Assembly (NCBI GenBank): GCA_965215475.1
Contig: OZ244061.1
Span: forward strand, 3,038,001 to 3,102,000
Direction of reading: 5' to 3'
Source of the DNA: Bin80 sp965215475
GTDB taxonomy: Bacteria > Bacteroidota > Rhodothermia > Rhodothermales > Bin80
Length of the DNA stretch: 64,000 nucleotides
Positions 56,001 to 64,000 of this stretch are shown one piece after another (within the stretch, counting starts at the first letter, position 1; the number at the start of each line of letters is the position of its first letter). The notes beneath the pieces are model-generated. The model was not told the DNA's origin. It saw nothing but the letters and a program-made list of their open reading frames with translations, and ran no database searches. The translations under genes and the position numbers were made by a program.

Positions 56001-56744
56001 ATGAGATGTAGATTCATATTTTGTCTGGTATCTGCGGTCTTGATGGCAGGCTGTCTCCTTCAAAACCGGATGCCGGAACCGGATTGGGTGGTGGATCAAG
56101 CCGGTGTATTAAATTCTGAAGATGAGTATGCCCTGTTAAATTTGCTTTCAGATTTTTACGACAGTACCTCGGTTACGATCGCTGGTATGACATTAGAATC
56201 TATACGAGGGCAATCGATAGATTTTTTTGCGTCCTCACTATATGATTCATGGGAATTGGGTTCAATCGAAACACAGAATGGAATTCTGGTTCTTCTTCTC
56301 ACAGATGAAGGGATAGTACAGATTACTGTAGGTAGTGGTATGGCATATGAGTTACCAACTCAGGTCCTTGATTCGATTGAAGTTGCGATGGCGGAACGAT
56401 TTGATTTGGGTGACTATTATGTTGGTTTCCAGACGGGGTTTCATTTACTCATGAACCGTGCCAGTGCCGTACCTTGGACGATGACCTATACCAGTGTACA
56501 CGAGGCTGAGCAGGATTCGCTGAAAAACCGGGGGCGGATTATATCCGCTGATGGTGTAATTACTGGATTTGAGGAGGATCTGGTATTACTTAAAGATTCG
56601 GATGGAAGAGAATCTCGTCTGATTATTCCTGCTGAAACCCCGATTCTTTCTGTTGGGGATATAATTGGATTCACTGGACGCATCGTAGACGTACAGCCAA
56701 TCCAAATTCGTGTCCTAAATTTAGAAGTCGAACAAACTTATTAG
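56001..56744 (+). CDS. TPM-domain lipoprotein
   Basis: 247 aa with a lipoprotein signal (VSAVLMAGC). The TPM domain follows: PDWVVDQAGVLNSEDEYALL, NGILVLLLTDEGIVQITVGS, GFHLLM. Members are usually anchored in the envelope; some act in photosystem repair or stress, most are uncharacterised. The C-terminal ~70 residues form a small beta-rich extension (RIISADGVITGFEEDLVLLK) not typical of the core domain. It follows hisI by 78 nt. Confidence 0.82.
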   Translation: MRCRFIFCLVSAVLMAGCLLQNRMPEPDWVVDQAGVLNSEDEYALLNLLSDFYDSTSVTIAGMTLESIRGQSIDFFASSLYDSWELGSIETQNGILVLLLTDEGIVQITVGSGMAYELPTQVLDSIEVAMAERFDLGDYYVGFQTGFHLLMNRASAVPWTMTYTSVHEAEQDSLKNRGRIISADGVITGFEEDLVLLKDSDGRESRLIIPAETPILSVGDIIGFTGRIVDVQPIQIRVLNLEVEQTY

Positions 56745-57013
56745 GACTCCTGATGCTTTTCCTCACAAAATCTTTGAGCGATCTTGAATGGCACAAAACG
56801 TTACTGTCTTGCATATATGCGCCCTTGTTACCCTGTCAATGTAAGCGATATGGAAGTACTAAAATGAGTATGGTTGACCTCTCAAATTTTATGGTGTAGT
56901 CCGTGAATGATTACCAAAAAATCGATCTAAATTGTCTATTCTTGACCAGGTCCGCTTTCCGTGTTAACGTACTCAAAATCTAATCGTAATCCACGTATAC
57001 CTATCTATATAGC

Positions 57014-58036
57014 ATGTCTTCCAAACGAGCCCCGAGGAATCGAACTCTGACATGTACTCAGGAGGAACTAGCTGAATTATCGAAGACGTTTTTACGAGTG
57101 GATCATGCAGTCAATTCTCAGGATATCTGTGGTCAACTGATCCGAGGCAATTTTCTTGAGGTTGCAAAGCATCTCCCCGAGCAATTCATTGATTTATTGA
57201 TCCTTGATCCGCCTTATAATCTTACAAAAGACTTCAATGGGACTCGTTTTCGGAAACTGGATGCGGATCAGTACACGGCGTGGTTTCGGGAGGTGATTGA
57301 ATTGCTTGTTCCGATGATGAAATCAGGGGCGACCGCTTATGTATGTTCGGATTGGAAGACATCTACCTTGGTTTTTCCGGTTCTAAACGACTATTTCTTC
57401 GTTCGAAACCGAATTACATGGGAGCGAGAAAAGGGGCGAGGCGCAAAACGGAATTGGAAAAATAATACGGAGGATATCTGGTTTTGCACGAAATCTGATG
57501 AGTACTATTTTGATGTAGATATGGTAAAGCTGAAGCGTAGAGTATTCGCTCCTTATCGTATAAAGGGAAAGCCAAAAGACTGGACCGAAGAACACAAAGG
57601 AAACTATCGGTTAACGCATCCATCGAATATATGGACTGATTTAACGGTACCCTTCTGGTCCATGCCTGAAAACACGCCGCATCCTACACAAAAACCGGAA
57701 AAATTATTTGCGAAATTGATCCTTGCGAGTACCAAAGAAAAGGACGTTGTATTCAACCCGTTCTTGGGAAGTGGTACTTCTGCAGTAGTCGCGGAAAAGC
57801 TTGGAAGGAGGTGGTGTGGGATCGATATCGATTTGGAATATCTCTGTTGGGCAAAAAAACGCATTTCTACGGCACGTCATCATCCAATCATTCAAGGCTA
57901 TAGTGATGGGGTTTTTTGGGAGAGAAACTCTTCGCCTTCGTTACAAAAAGCATCCATTACAGCAGACAGAGGAGATGCTTCCCAACCAACTATTTCCGAA
58001 GGGAATCGAAGCTCTATGATGAAGGTCACCACATGA
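57014..58036 (+). CDS. Beta-class site-specific DNA methyltransferase
   Basis: 340-aa DNA methylase. Motif IV DPPYNL comes first and the SAM-binding motif I late (NPFLGSGTSAVVAEKLGRRW), the beta-class order, so the product is N6-adenine or N4-cytosine methylation. HPSNIWTDLTVPFWSMPENT and PHPTQKPEKL are further family marks. A Type II restriction-modification origin is likely: a short ORF overlaps its stop by 4 nt, as a restriction gene might, but that ORF is broken. It may now be an orphan methylase. The target site cannot be read from sequence. Confidence 0.9.
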   Translation: MSSKRAPRNRTLTCTQEELAELSKTFLRVDHAVNSQDICGQLIRGNFLEVAKHLPEQFIDLLILDPPYNLTKDFNGTRFRKLDADQYTAWFREVIELLVPMMKSGATAYVCSDWKTSTLVFPVLNDYFFVRNRITWEREKGRGAKRNWKNNTEDIWFCTKSDEYYFDVDMVKLKRRVFAPYRIKGKPKDWTEEHKGNYRLTHPSNIWTDLTVPFWSMPENTPHPTQKPEKLFAKLILASTKEKDVVFNPFLGSGTSAVVAEKLGRRWCGIDIDLEYLCWAKKRISTARHHPIIQGYSDGVFWERNSSPSLQKASITADRGDASQPTISEGNRSSMMKVTT

Positions 58037-58242
58037 AAGTGGCAACTGAAATCCGAGAATATCTCAATTCACGGGATAGTTTGGGAATGCTTGACTGTGG
58101 GAGCCCTTGGATGGGGGCAGATTCAGATTGCGAATGCAAACACTCCACAAAATTCAAGGCGCGTGGACGTTATGCGATGGAATCATGGAATTTCACCCTC
58201 GCGATAGATCAGAAAAATCACAGAAAGAATTCAACGTTTTGA
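58033..58242 (+). pseudogene. Broken ORF coupled to the methyltransferase (possible restriction gene remnant)
   Basis: The ATG overlaps the methylase stop (ATGA). The 69-codon frame begins MKVATEIREYLNSRDSLGML and then loses register. A few bases later another frame reads ITERIQRFEEVKEYWKGKED and stops at 58292, so a longer protein seems to have been broken by frameshift or deletion. No family is recognised. From 58293 to 58425 nothing else was seen. Confidence 0.4.
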
Positions 58243-58425
58243 AGAGGTTAAAGAGTATTGGAAGGGCAAAGAAGATGGTTGGATCAAATAGCTAGGATAA
58301 GAGATTCCGTGAGTTCATTCGCTTTCAGGCAGTACGAGGGAGTATCGTAGCTTTGTCTATCATTATGTAATGACAACGGTAGAACCTAATTTGGAAGCCA
58401 TACTAACTACACATATCCCACAACA

Positions 58426-59478
58426 ATGAATCGGCGTGAATTTACGCAGAACACTTTCTCAACTGCCTTATTATCGTTCTTTCCCGTGAACATTATCAGT
58501 AAACGGCCTCCTCCGGATGAACGGATCGGTCATGGAGATTATCGTTATTTAGTGCACCGAACTTGGGGAGATCTAGATCCTAGCGTTACTCCGATCAATA
58601 ATTGTCACGAGATGGTACAGGATCAGGCTGGCCGATTGATCATGATTGGAGACGATACACGAAATAACATTCTGATCTATGACACCTCGGGCAAACTGCT
58701 AGACACATGGGGCAACAACTATCCTTATGGGCATGGATTAACGATTTGGGATGCAGGCGAGGAAGAATTCTTGTTCATTTGTGATAATGGTTTTGATGGA
58801 AACCCTCAGGTGGTCAAGACGACGTTAGAGGGAAAAGTGGTCATGAAGTTACCACATCCCAAAACGATCGGAGTATATGAGGAATCCGACACCTATCATC
58901 CCACGGAAACGGCCATCGCTCCGAATGGAGATATTTATGTAGCTGATGGATACGGATCACAGTGGATTCTCCAGTTCAATTCTGAAGGAGAATATATTCG
59001 CAAATTTGGAGGCAGAGGGGATGAGGATCATCAGTTTCAAACCGCTCATGGTGTATGCGTAGATTTGCGCAATCCAGAGATGCCATCTCTAGTGTGCACG
59101 AGTCGAGGGCATAATGCATTCAAAAGATTCTCGTTGAGTGGAGATTATCTCTCAACGATTTTCCTGCCTGGTGCTTACGTATGCCGTGCCGTGATCCACC
59201 AAGAGATGATGTATTCCGGTGTATGCTGGTCAAGACTTCGCTATCTGAATCAGACGCCTGATTCTGGTTTTATCACAATCCTGGACAAAAATGATCGTGT
59301 CGTATCAAATCCAGGGGGGACAAAACCGGTCTATCAGAATGATCAGTTACAGCTTATGCTCCAAGAAGAACCGGTCTTCCATCATTGTCACGATGTATGT
59401 ATTGACAAGGATGAAAATCTATATGTCTGCCAGTGGAATGCGGGAAAAACCTACCCCATTAAATTGGAACGGGTTTAG
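58426..59478 (+). CDS. Exported NHL/six-bladed beta-propeller protein
   Basis: 350 aa with an N-terminal NRREFTQNTFSTALLSFF that resembles a Tat-type signal. Repeated propeller motifs: QDQAGRLIMIGDDTRNNILIY-like blade, IAPNGDIYVADGYGSQWILQ, FNSEGEYIRKFGGRGDEDHQ, VCIDKDENLYVCQWNAGKTY. These match NHL repeats as in peptidyl-alpha-hydroxyglycine lyase-like and related proteins; enzymatic function is uncertain. It ends tail to tail (4-nt overlap) with a serine hydrolase gene. Confidence 0.82.
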   Translation: MNRREFTQNTFSTALLSFFPVNIISKRPPPDERIGHGDYRYLVHRTWGDLDPSVTPINNCHEMVQDQAGRLIMIGDDTRNNILIYDTSGKLLDTWGNNYPYGHGLTIWDAGEEEFLFICDNGFDGNPQVVKTTLEGKVVMKLPHPKTIGVYEESDTYHPTETAIAPNGDIYVADGYGSQWILQFNSEGEYIRKFGGRGDEDHQFQTAHGVCVDLRNPEMPSLVCTSRGHNAFKRFSLSGDYLSTIFLPGAYVCRAVIHQEMMYSGVCWSRLRYLNQTPDSGFITILDKNDRVVSNPGGTKPVYQNDQLQLMLQEEPVFHHCHDVCIDKDENLYVCQWNAGKTYPIKLERV

Positions 59479-61083
59479 CATTTTTTCGTGAAGACGACGT
59501 TTCGATTTCGCGGGCTATTTACTTCAAAGTAGATGATGGGCGGAGCATCTTGATCGGAGAAAAAACGAATGACAGGCATTAGCCATGAATCGCTGGTAAA
59601 GACGTTTTCAAGGGCTTGGGTCAATTGAAACTTTCTGCCGCGTGGCCCCTCAGCAACCAGTGCTCCATCTTCAATAAGCATTTGATAGGATATATCTAAT
59701 TCTTCGCTGTTGTAGCATCCTTCCAAGGGAGTAAGATCCATTACCTCCGGTAAGGGAGATTTCTTTGCTTCATGCTCTGTTGTAGAGGCATGTGTGATTT
59801 GCCCCAATGAATCACGAGAGAAGGAAAGGGTGAAACGGAGTGCTGGAATATAGATGGAATCTGCTCCGATAGACTGGGCAGGAACACTGGGGGCGGGAGG
59901 TAAATGAGCGAAGAGTGATGATCCATTTGTAGTTAGCCGTAAGACGTGCGCCTCACTAAAATCGTAGACTCCTTCGTAATCGTTGACTTGTTCACCAAGA
60001 CGGAGCGGGACAGGAGGCATTTCAGGGGGAGTCATGTATGCTTCCAGATAATGCTCTGCTACACGCTGTGCCAAAGCAGGAGCATTCAAAGATGCATGGT
60101 TGCCCAGTAGAATCACGGCAAATTTGTGATCGGGGATCCTCAGAATTGTAGTTCGGAAACCTGCCCATCCACCGGAATGGGAAAACGTCTTCAATCCTCT
60201 GTAGGTCCCTTGAATTAATCCAAAGCCATAGGGAATATCCGTGCCGTCGCCGAGGGTTCCCTGCAAGTTCATCATGGAATGAACCGCAGGGGTTCCTACG
60301 ATTGGGGTTTCAAAATTTTGCACCCACTTAAGCAGATCTTCAGTAGTAGTATGCAATGAGCTGGAGCCGGAGGCCATCAAGCCATTACCAATACGCTGAA
60401 ATTTTCCCGCCTGTGGCGCATAGCTGGTTACACGCCCCGCGACAACTTCCTCGTGATCATCTTGAAAAAATGTACGAGTCATTCCAAGTGGTATGAAGAT
60501 CTGATCGTCCATGAAAGATCTGAAGGATTGTCCGCTGATCCGCTCAATCACCAGAGCAAGAAGAGTATAGCCCGTATTTGAGTAGCTATATCGTGATCCG
60601 GGAATAAAATTCAATGTTTGTTGATGTGTTACAAAAAAAGAGAATTTCCTCCATTGAAATGACATCCTCCATTTCATGACCCGACAGTCCAAGCATGCCT
60701 GGCCAATCTCGGAGTCCACTGGTATGGTAGAGCAGGTCTTTGATCGTGATCTTATGTCCAAAATTCGGCAATTCCGGTATGTATACCCGTAGGTCTTCAT
60801 CCAATGCAATTCTTCCTTCGTCAATCAACATTGCGATTGCAAATGCACAGAATTGTTTGGACACGGAGGCAATGTCGAACACGCTGCTGGATGAGATGGG
60901 AATCGCGTGCTCCAGGTTGGCCATCCCATATCCATCATGATGAATAACTTCTCCCCGATAAAGCACAGCCACCGCGATTCCAGGGCTTTGATTTGTATCC
61001 CAAGGGCGGAAGAGATGGTCTATCTGTGCGTAGACCGGAGTATTCACAGATAAGATCATCCCTATGAAGATTCGATAAATCAT
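59475..61083 (-). pseudogene. Class C beta-lactamase-like serine hydrolase, one-base frameshift
   Basis: The N-terminal frame (from 61083) has a signal peptide and FDIASVSKQFCAFAIAML with the SxxK serine. The C-terminal frame (to 59475) has YSYSNTGYTLL (Y-x-N) and TFSHSGGWAGF (HSG). They meet at a homopolymer of seven A on the plus strand (60633-60639). One base fewer there would join ILFF to VTHQQTLNFIPGSRY in frame. It is a tandem paralogue of the intact gene upstream (61080-62402), whose stop overlaps its ATG. Either a real inactivation, a phase-variable tract or a read error. Confidence 0.85.
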
Positions 61084-62402
61084 TGGTCAATTTTTTCAAA
61101 CCAAATATCCTGAGAGCGCCCAGAACTGATATGAACTCCGGTGAGACGGTCATTTTCTCGTTGGAATTCAAAAGAACTCAGATACCATGTGTCACTGGAA
61201 AAAGAATCTCTTCCCGTTCGGGATAGCGTGGCCAATTCCCCTCGCCGAGAATGAACACGCAGCGTATCCGATTCAATGGAGAGATAGATCGTGCTACCGA
61301 GTTCATGATTGTGATACCTCCCCTCATACACATTCAAACTTTTCTCCTCGATGAAGAAAGTGGCAATCTTAAGTGCCATATTTGATGGATTAAATTCTTC
61401 TAGATTGCCAAGTACAACAATCCCGAGATCGTGGTCGGGGAACCGTCCTGCCCAGGCACGGAACCCCCGATGCGAGCCGCTATGACCAATAAATTGTGTC
61501 CCTCGAAATCGTCCATAACGGAGCCCAAATGCGTAGTTAAGAGTATCTCCATTGGAAAGGATTCCGCGAGAATGTGCGAGCTCTCGTGTTGGGATTCCAC
61601 CGATTTCTCCTTGCGTCAGTGCAGTCAGCCATCGGCCCAAATCCAAAGCCGTTGTATAGAGCCCACTAGCTCCAACACTAGAGTAATTTATGCGTTGAGC
61701 TTTATAGCCATCGGAGGCAGTGACATAGCCAGATGCAACATTTTCGGTGATCTGACCATGGTTTGAGCGGAACTGTGAATTCTTCATTCCAAGTGGGAGG
61801 AAGAAATTGTCACGCATCCAGTCATCAAAAGATTGCCCACTCACGCGTTCGATAATTTCTGCCATCAATGTGTAGCCAGAATTGCTATACATATACCGCT
61901 GCCCAGGATCAAAATTCAATTCATTTTGGCGATAAAGCAAGTGCAAAATATTATCTTTGGTAATCACGTCATCCATTCGATATCCAGCCAGTGCCAGAAG
62001 ACTAAACTCGTCACGTAGTCCGCTGGTATGGTGAACCAAATGTCGTATCGTAATCGGAGGTGTGAAGGGGGGCAATTCTGGAATATAGTCTGTGACAGGG
62101 TCATCCAGAGAAATTTTACCTTGGATTGCGAGGAGTGCAATCCCATAGGCAGTGAACTGTTTTGACACACTTGCGCCCATGAATATCGTATTGGGTGTGA
62201 TCGGAATATTATGTTCTAGATCAGCGGTACCGTACCCCTTAGCAAAGTGAATGCTATCGCCATGCACGATTACAACGGCTGTACCAGGAGTATTGGGTTG
62301 ATCCAAAGAAGAGAAGAGAGAATGAACATGAGTCTCCAGAGATTGACCAAATGCGGGCCAGGCGAAAGCGAACAGGCATAGAATTAAAATCTTGTATGGC
62401 AT
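61080..62402 (-). CDS. Class C beta-lactamase-like serine hydrolase
   Basis: 440 aa with a signal peptide (LILCLFAFAWPAFG). SxxK is ASVSKQF, Y-x-N is YMYSNSGYTLM, and the third motif FIGHSGSHRGF has HSG. A C-terminal beta-rich domain (NVYEGRYHNHELGSTIYLSI) resembles the DUF3471-type tail. Such proteins are more often esterases or D-aminopeptidases than antibiotic beta-lactamases. Its stop overlaps the next, frameshifted paralogue by 4 nt. Confidence 0.9.
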   Translation of the reverse strand: MPYKILILCLFAFAWPAFGQSLETHVHSLFSSLDQPNTPGTAVVIVHGDSIHFAKGYGTADLEHNIPITPNTIFMGASVSKQFTAYGIALLAIQGKISLDDPVTDYIPELPPFTPPITIRHLVHHTSGLRDEFSLLALAGYRMDDVITKDNILHLLYRQNELNFDPGQRYMYSNSGYTLMAEIIERVSGQSFDDWMRDNFFLPLGMKNSQFRSNHGQITENVASGYVTASDGYKAQRINYSSVGASGLYTTALDLGRWLTALTQGEIGGIPTRELAHSRGILSNGDTLNYAFGLRYGRFRGTQFIGHSGSHRGFRAWAGRFPDHDLGIVVLGNLEEFNPSNMALKIATFFIEEKSLNVYEGRYHNHELGSTIYLSIESDTLRVHSRRGELATLSRTGRDSFSSDTWYLSSFEFQRENDRLTGVHISSGRSQDIWFEKIDQ

Positions 62403-62519
62403 GGGGCGGTAAAAGAACAGTTGGAATAGCGTCAGGGAAATTTCAAAATTGGATCGATCATCTACTAGTTATATTGGCAAGTGTTATTATTGAGGGATCA
62501 ATCTAACTTAGCAAATATC

Positions 62520-63425
62520 ATGAAACTTCAAAATTTGGGCCTTCAGACACTTATGTACGTAATCTTGGGTGCAATAACCTTTCCCTCTTTCGTAGCGGCC
62601 CAGGAGCCGCTACGAATTATCGCCTTTGGAGGTCACCCAGATGATTGTGAGGTACGTGCCGCCGGAGTTGCTTCTATGTGGGCAGCCATGGGGCATAAAG
62701 TCAAATTTGTTTCCGTCACCAATGGAGATATTGGTCATTATACAATGGCAGGTGGCCCGCTAGCTCTTACACGAAAGGCCGAAATCGAAGATTGTCAGAA
62801 CATTCTGGGGATTGAAGAATCGATTATGCTTGACAATCATGACGGTGAACTCATGCCTACGTTGGAGAACCGGAAGACGATTGCCCGACTGATTCGGGAG
62901 TGGCAAGCAGATATTGTATTGGGTCCACGTGCAAACGATTATCACCCAGATCATCGATATACCGCAATACTGGTGCAAGATGCTGCGTTCATGGTAACGG
63001 TGCCTTTTTTTACACCGACGGTTCCGCGCGTAGAAAAGAACCCTGTATTTCTGTACTACTATGATCGTTTTCAGAGACCTTATCCATTTGAGCCAGATAT
63101 TGCAGTAGACATCGGCCCGGTTGGAGGCAGGAAGTATGATTGCATGGCTGCACTGAGGAGTCAGTTTTCCGATTGGAATGCTTGGCATGGTGGATATCTT
63201 GATGAGGTTCCAGAAGATGAGGAAGATCGTAAGGTCTGGATTCGCGAACGTTTTCAGGCATGGGATGCAAATGTTGCAAATACATACAGAGATTTACTGA
63301 TAGAGTATTATGGAGAAGAGCACGGGAATAGGATCAAATATGCGGAAGCATTTGAGATCTCGGAATATGGGAGTCAGCCAACCCCGGAAGAGTTGAGAGC
63401 ACTGTTCCCTTTTTTTGATGAATAA
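62520..63425 (+). CDS. Exported PIG-L family deacetylase
   Basis: About 301 aa from the ATG at 62520, which gives a signal peptide (LMYVILGAITFPSFVAAQ); a start at 62481 would not. The Zn-site HPDD motif is in IIAFGGHPDDCEVRAAG, with NDYHPDHRYTA providing the second His pair. PIG-L enzymes remove acyl groups from N-acetylglucosaminyl compounds; the substrate here is unknown. It is divergent from the serine hydrolase pair. Confidence 0.9.
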   Translation: MKLQNLGLQTLMYVILGAITFPSFVAAQEPLRIIAFGGHPDDCEVRAAGVASMWAAMGHKVKFVSVTNGDIGHYTMAGGPLALTRKAEIEDCQNILGIEESIMLDNHDGELMPTLENRKTIARLIREWQADIVLGPRANDYHPDHRYTAILVQDAAFMVTVPFFTPTVPRVEKNPVFLYYYDRFQRPYPFEPDIAVDIGPVGGRKYDCMAALRSQFSDWNAWHGGYLDEVPEDEEDRKVWIRERFQAWDANVANTYRDLLIEYYGEEHGNRIKYAEAFEISEYGSQPTPEELRALFPFFDE

Positions 63426-63637
63426 TCAGATATAACATGAGATTGAATCGGAGAGAAGGAACTCATCAAATTGGGATTGACCTCTCCAAGAGGGCTGGTG
63501 ATACAATGCCGATTTTCTTTCACGGATAGATTCCAGTGAGAATCCATATTCATGGTGCAATGCAGAAGTTAATTAAGGGAATTATATACGTGAGTACCCA
63601 AAGAATGGAACCATTCTACTTTGGAGAGATAACAGAC

Positions 63638-63670
63638 ACAATAGGATAGACTGTATATCTATCCTATTGT
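63638..63670 (+). repeat. Perfect 12-bp palindrome upstream of tnpB (likely IS left-end hairpin)
   Basis: ACAATAGGATAG and CTATCCTATTGT separated by 9 nt, 28 nt before the TnpB ATG. Subterminal hairpins of this kind mark the left end of IS200/IS605 elements, where they are recognised by TnpA. It could also be a terminator-like structure; the rest of 63426-63637 shows no gene. Confidence 0.6.
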
Positions 63671-63698
63671 TTACCATAATATCAATCAGACTGATACC

Positions 63699-64000
63699 AT
63701 GCCTGTTCAGGATTCAAACAAGAACGAGAAAAGTAGTTCCTACCGGGGCGTGGAGTATCGTCTATGTCCGGGGACGCAAGGGAAAGCAAAGAAACTCGCC
63801 GGGTTAGCGGGGGCGTGTCGGTTTGCGTGGAATGCCATTCTTGCCGAATGTCAGGAAGAATACGACGCAGTTCGAGATACAGACCAGCCAAAGCCTTCGC
63901 TCTCGTTTTTCTCGCTGGGAAAGCGGTTTACCAAATTACGTCAATCCACAGAATGGCTAGACCAGTATTCCTTTACGGTTGTCCGGTATGCCTTGAAGTA
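63699..64000 (+). CDS. tnpB: TnpB (IS605 OrfB) RNA-guided nuclease, N-terminal part
   Basis: Start of a TnpB gene that runs off the window. The first ~100 residues fit the OrfB N-terminal domain: YRGVEYRLCPGTQGKAKKLA, GACRFAWNAILAECQEEYDA, and KRFTKLRQSTEWLDQYSFTV followed by VRYALK. TnpB proteins are RNA-guided DNA nucleases that help IS200/IS605 elements persist. The RuvC part and the omega-RNA region lie outside. No TnpA gene is upstream, so the element is of the tnpB-only type or the transposase lies elsewhere. Confidence 0.85.
   Translation, partial: MPVQDSNKNEKSSSYRGVEYRLCPGTQGKAKKLAGLAGACRFAWNAILAECQEEYDAVRDTDQPKPSLSFFSLGKRFTKLRQSTEWLDQYSFTVVRYALK

Noticed and set aside
1..64000. CRISPR arrays
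   Set aside because: No regularly spaced short direct repeats were found; the only tandem repeat is the 39-bp duplication in a coding gene.

Overview
The window looks like a chromosome segment from a member of the Fibrobacterota-Chlorobiota-Bacteroidota (FCB) group, most likely Rhodothermota or a close relative. The evidence is a set of group-typical families: DUF4783, DUF5683 directly behind parA-parB, DUF5989, an Ig-like domain lipoprotein, a bacterial serine palmitoyltransferase with its acyltransferase neighbour, and the tail of a secreted protein with a type IX-style sorting domain. This is inference from gene families; no rRNA, tRNA or CRISPR array was seen.

Layout. 1-1.3 kb: a secreted alpha/beta hydrolase. 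1.3-11.9 kb: an insertion-sequence graveyard with two near-identical IS1634-type elements (each with a 6-bp target duplication), decayed IS1380 and ISL3 transposases and a gutted AAA ATPase. The second IS1634 copy has split a Panacea (SocA-like) antitoxin gene. Joining its two halves across the target duplication restores the frame and reveals an overlapping 56-codon ORF with a C-terminal membrane segment, a possible toxin. 11.9-22.6 kb: a defence-type operon on the minus strand in the order SNF2 helicase-DUF3883, DUF1016/YhcG nuclease, DUF1156 DNA methyltransferase, remnant of an AAA ATPase, DUF499 ATPase. It is bracketed by inverted copies of a ~44-bp repeat (11746-11789 and 22720-22763), and a degraded second DUF1016 fragment lies just outside the right copy.

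23.0-36.5 kb is mostly housekeeping: a DUF4783 protein coupled to a very large NtrY-like sensor kinase, an HhH-GPD protein, cysS, and a hexuronate module (uxaB and a TRAP transporter facing uxaC), which would take up a hexuronate, isomerise it and reduce it. 36.7-40.1 kb is another decayed patch: a second truncated AAA ATPase of the same family, the tail of a secreted protein, an ISAzo13-type transposase with a winged-helix N-terminal extension, and the last codons of a GMC oxidoreductase.

40.1-43.7 kb holds lipid genes: a squalene/phytoene synthase family gene whose conserved start region lacks an ordinary start codon, an acyltransferase and serine palmitoyltransferase. 44.0-46.6 kb is the chromosome-partition cluster parA-parB-DUF5683 plus a 52-aa DUF5989 gene. 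46.8-49.9 kb is a coupled operon of two MacB/FtsX-type permeases and rpiA. 50.1-55.5 kb carries tonB and the overlapping operon yidD-moaB-hypothetical-lipoprotein-nnr.

55.6-64 kb has hisI, a TPM-domain lipoprotein, a beta-class DNA methyltransferase with a coupled broken ORF, an NHL-type propeller protein, two tandem class C beta-lactamase-like serine hydrolases (one broken by a single base in a homopolymer), a PIG-L deacetylase, and the start of a TnpB (IS605-type) gene that runs off the right edge behind a perfect 12-bp palindrome.
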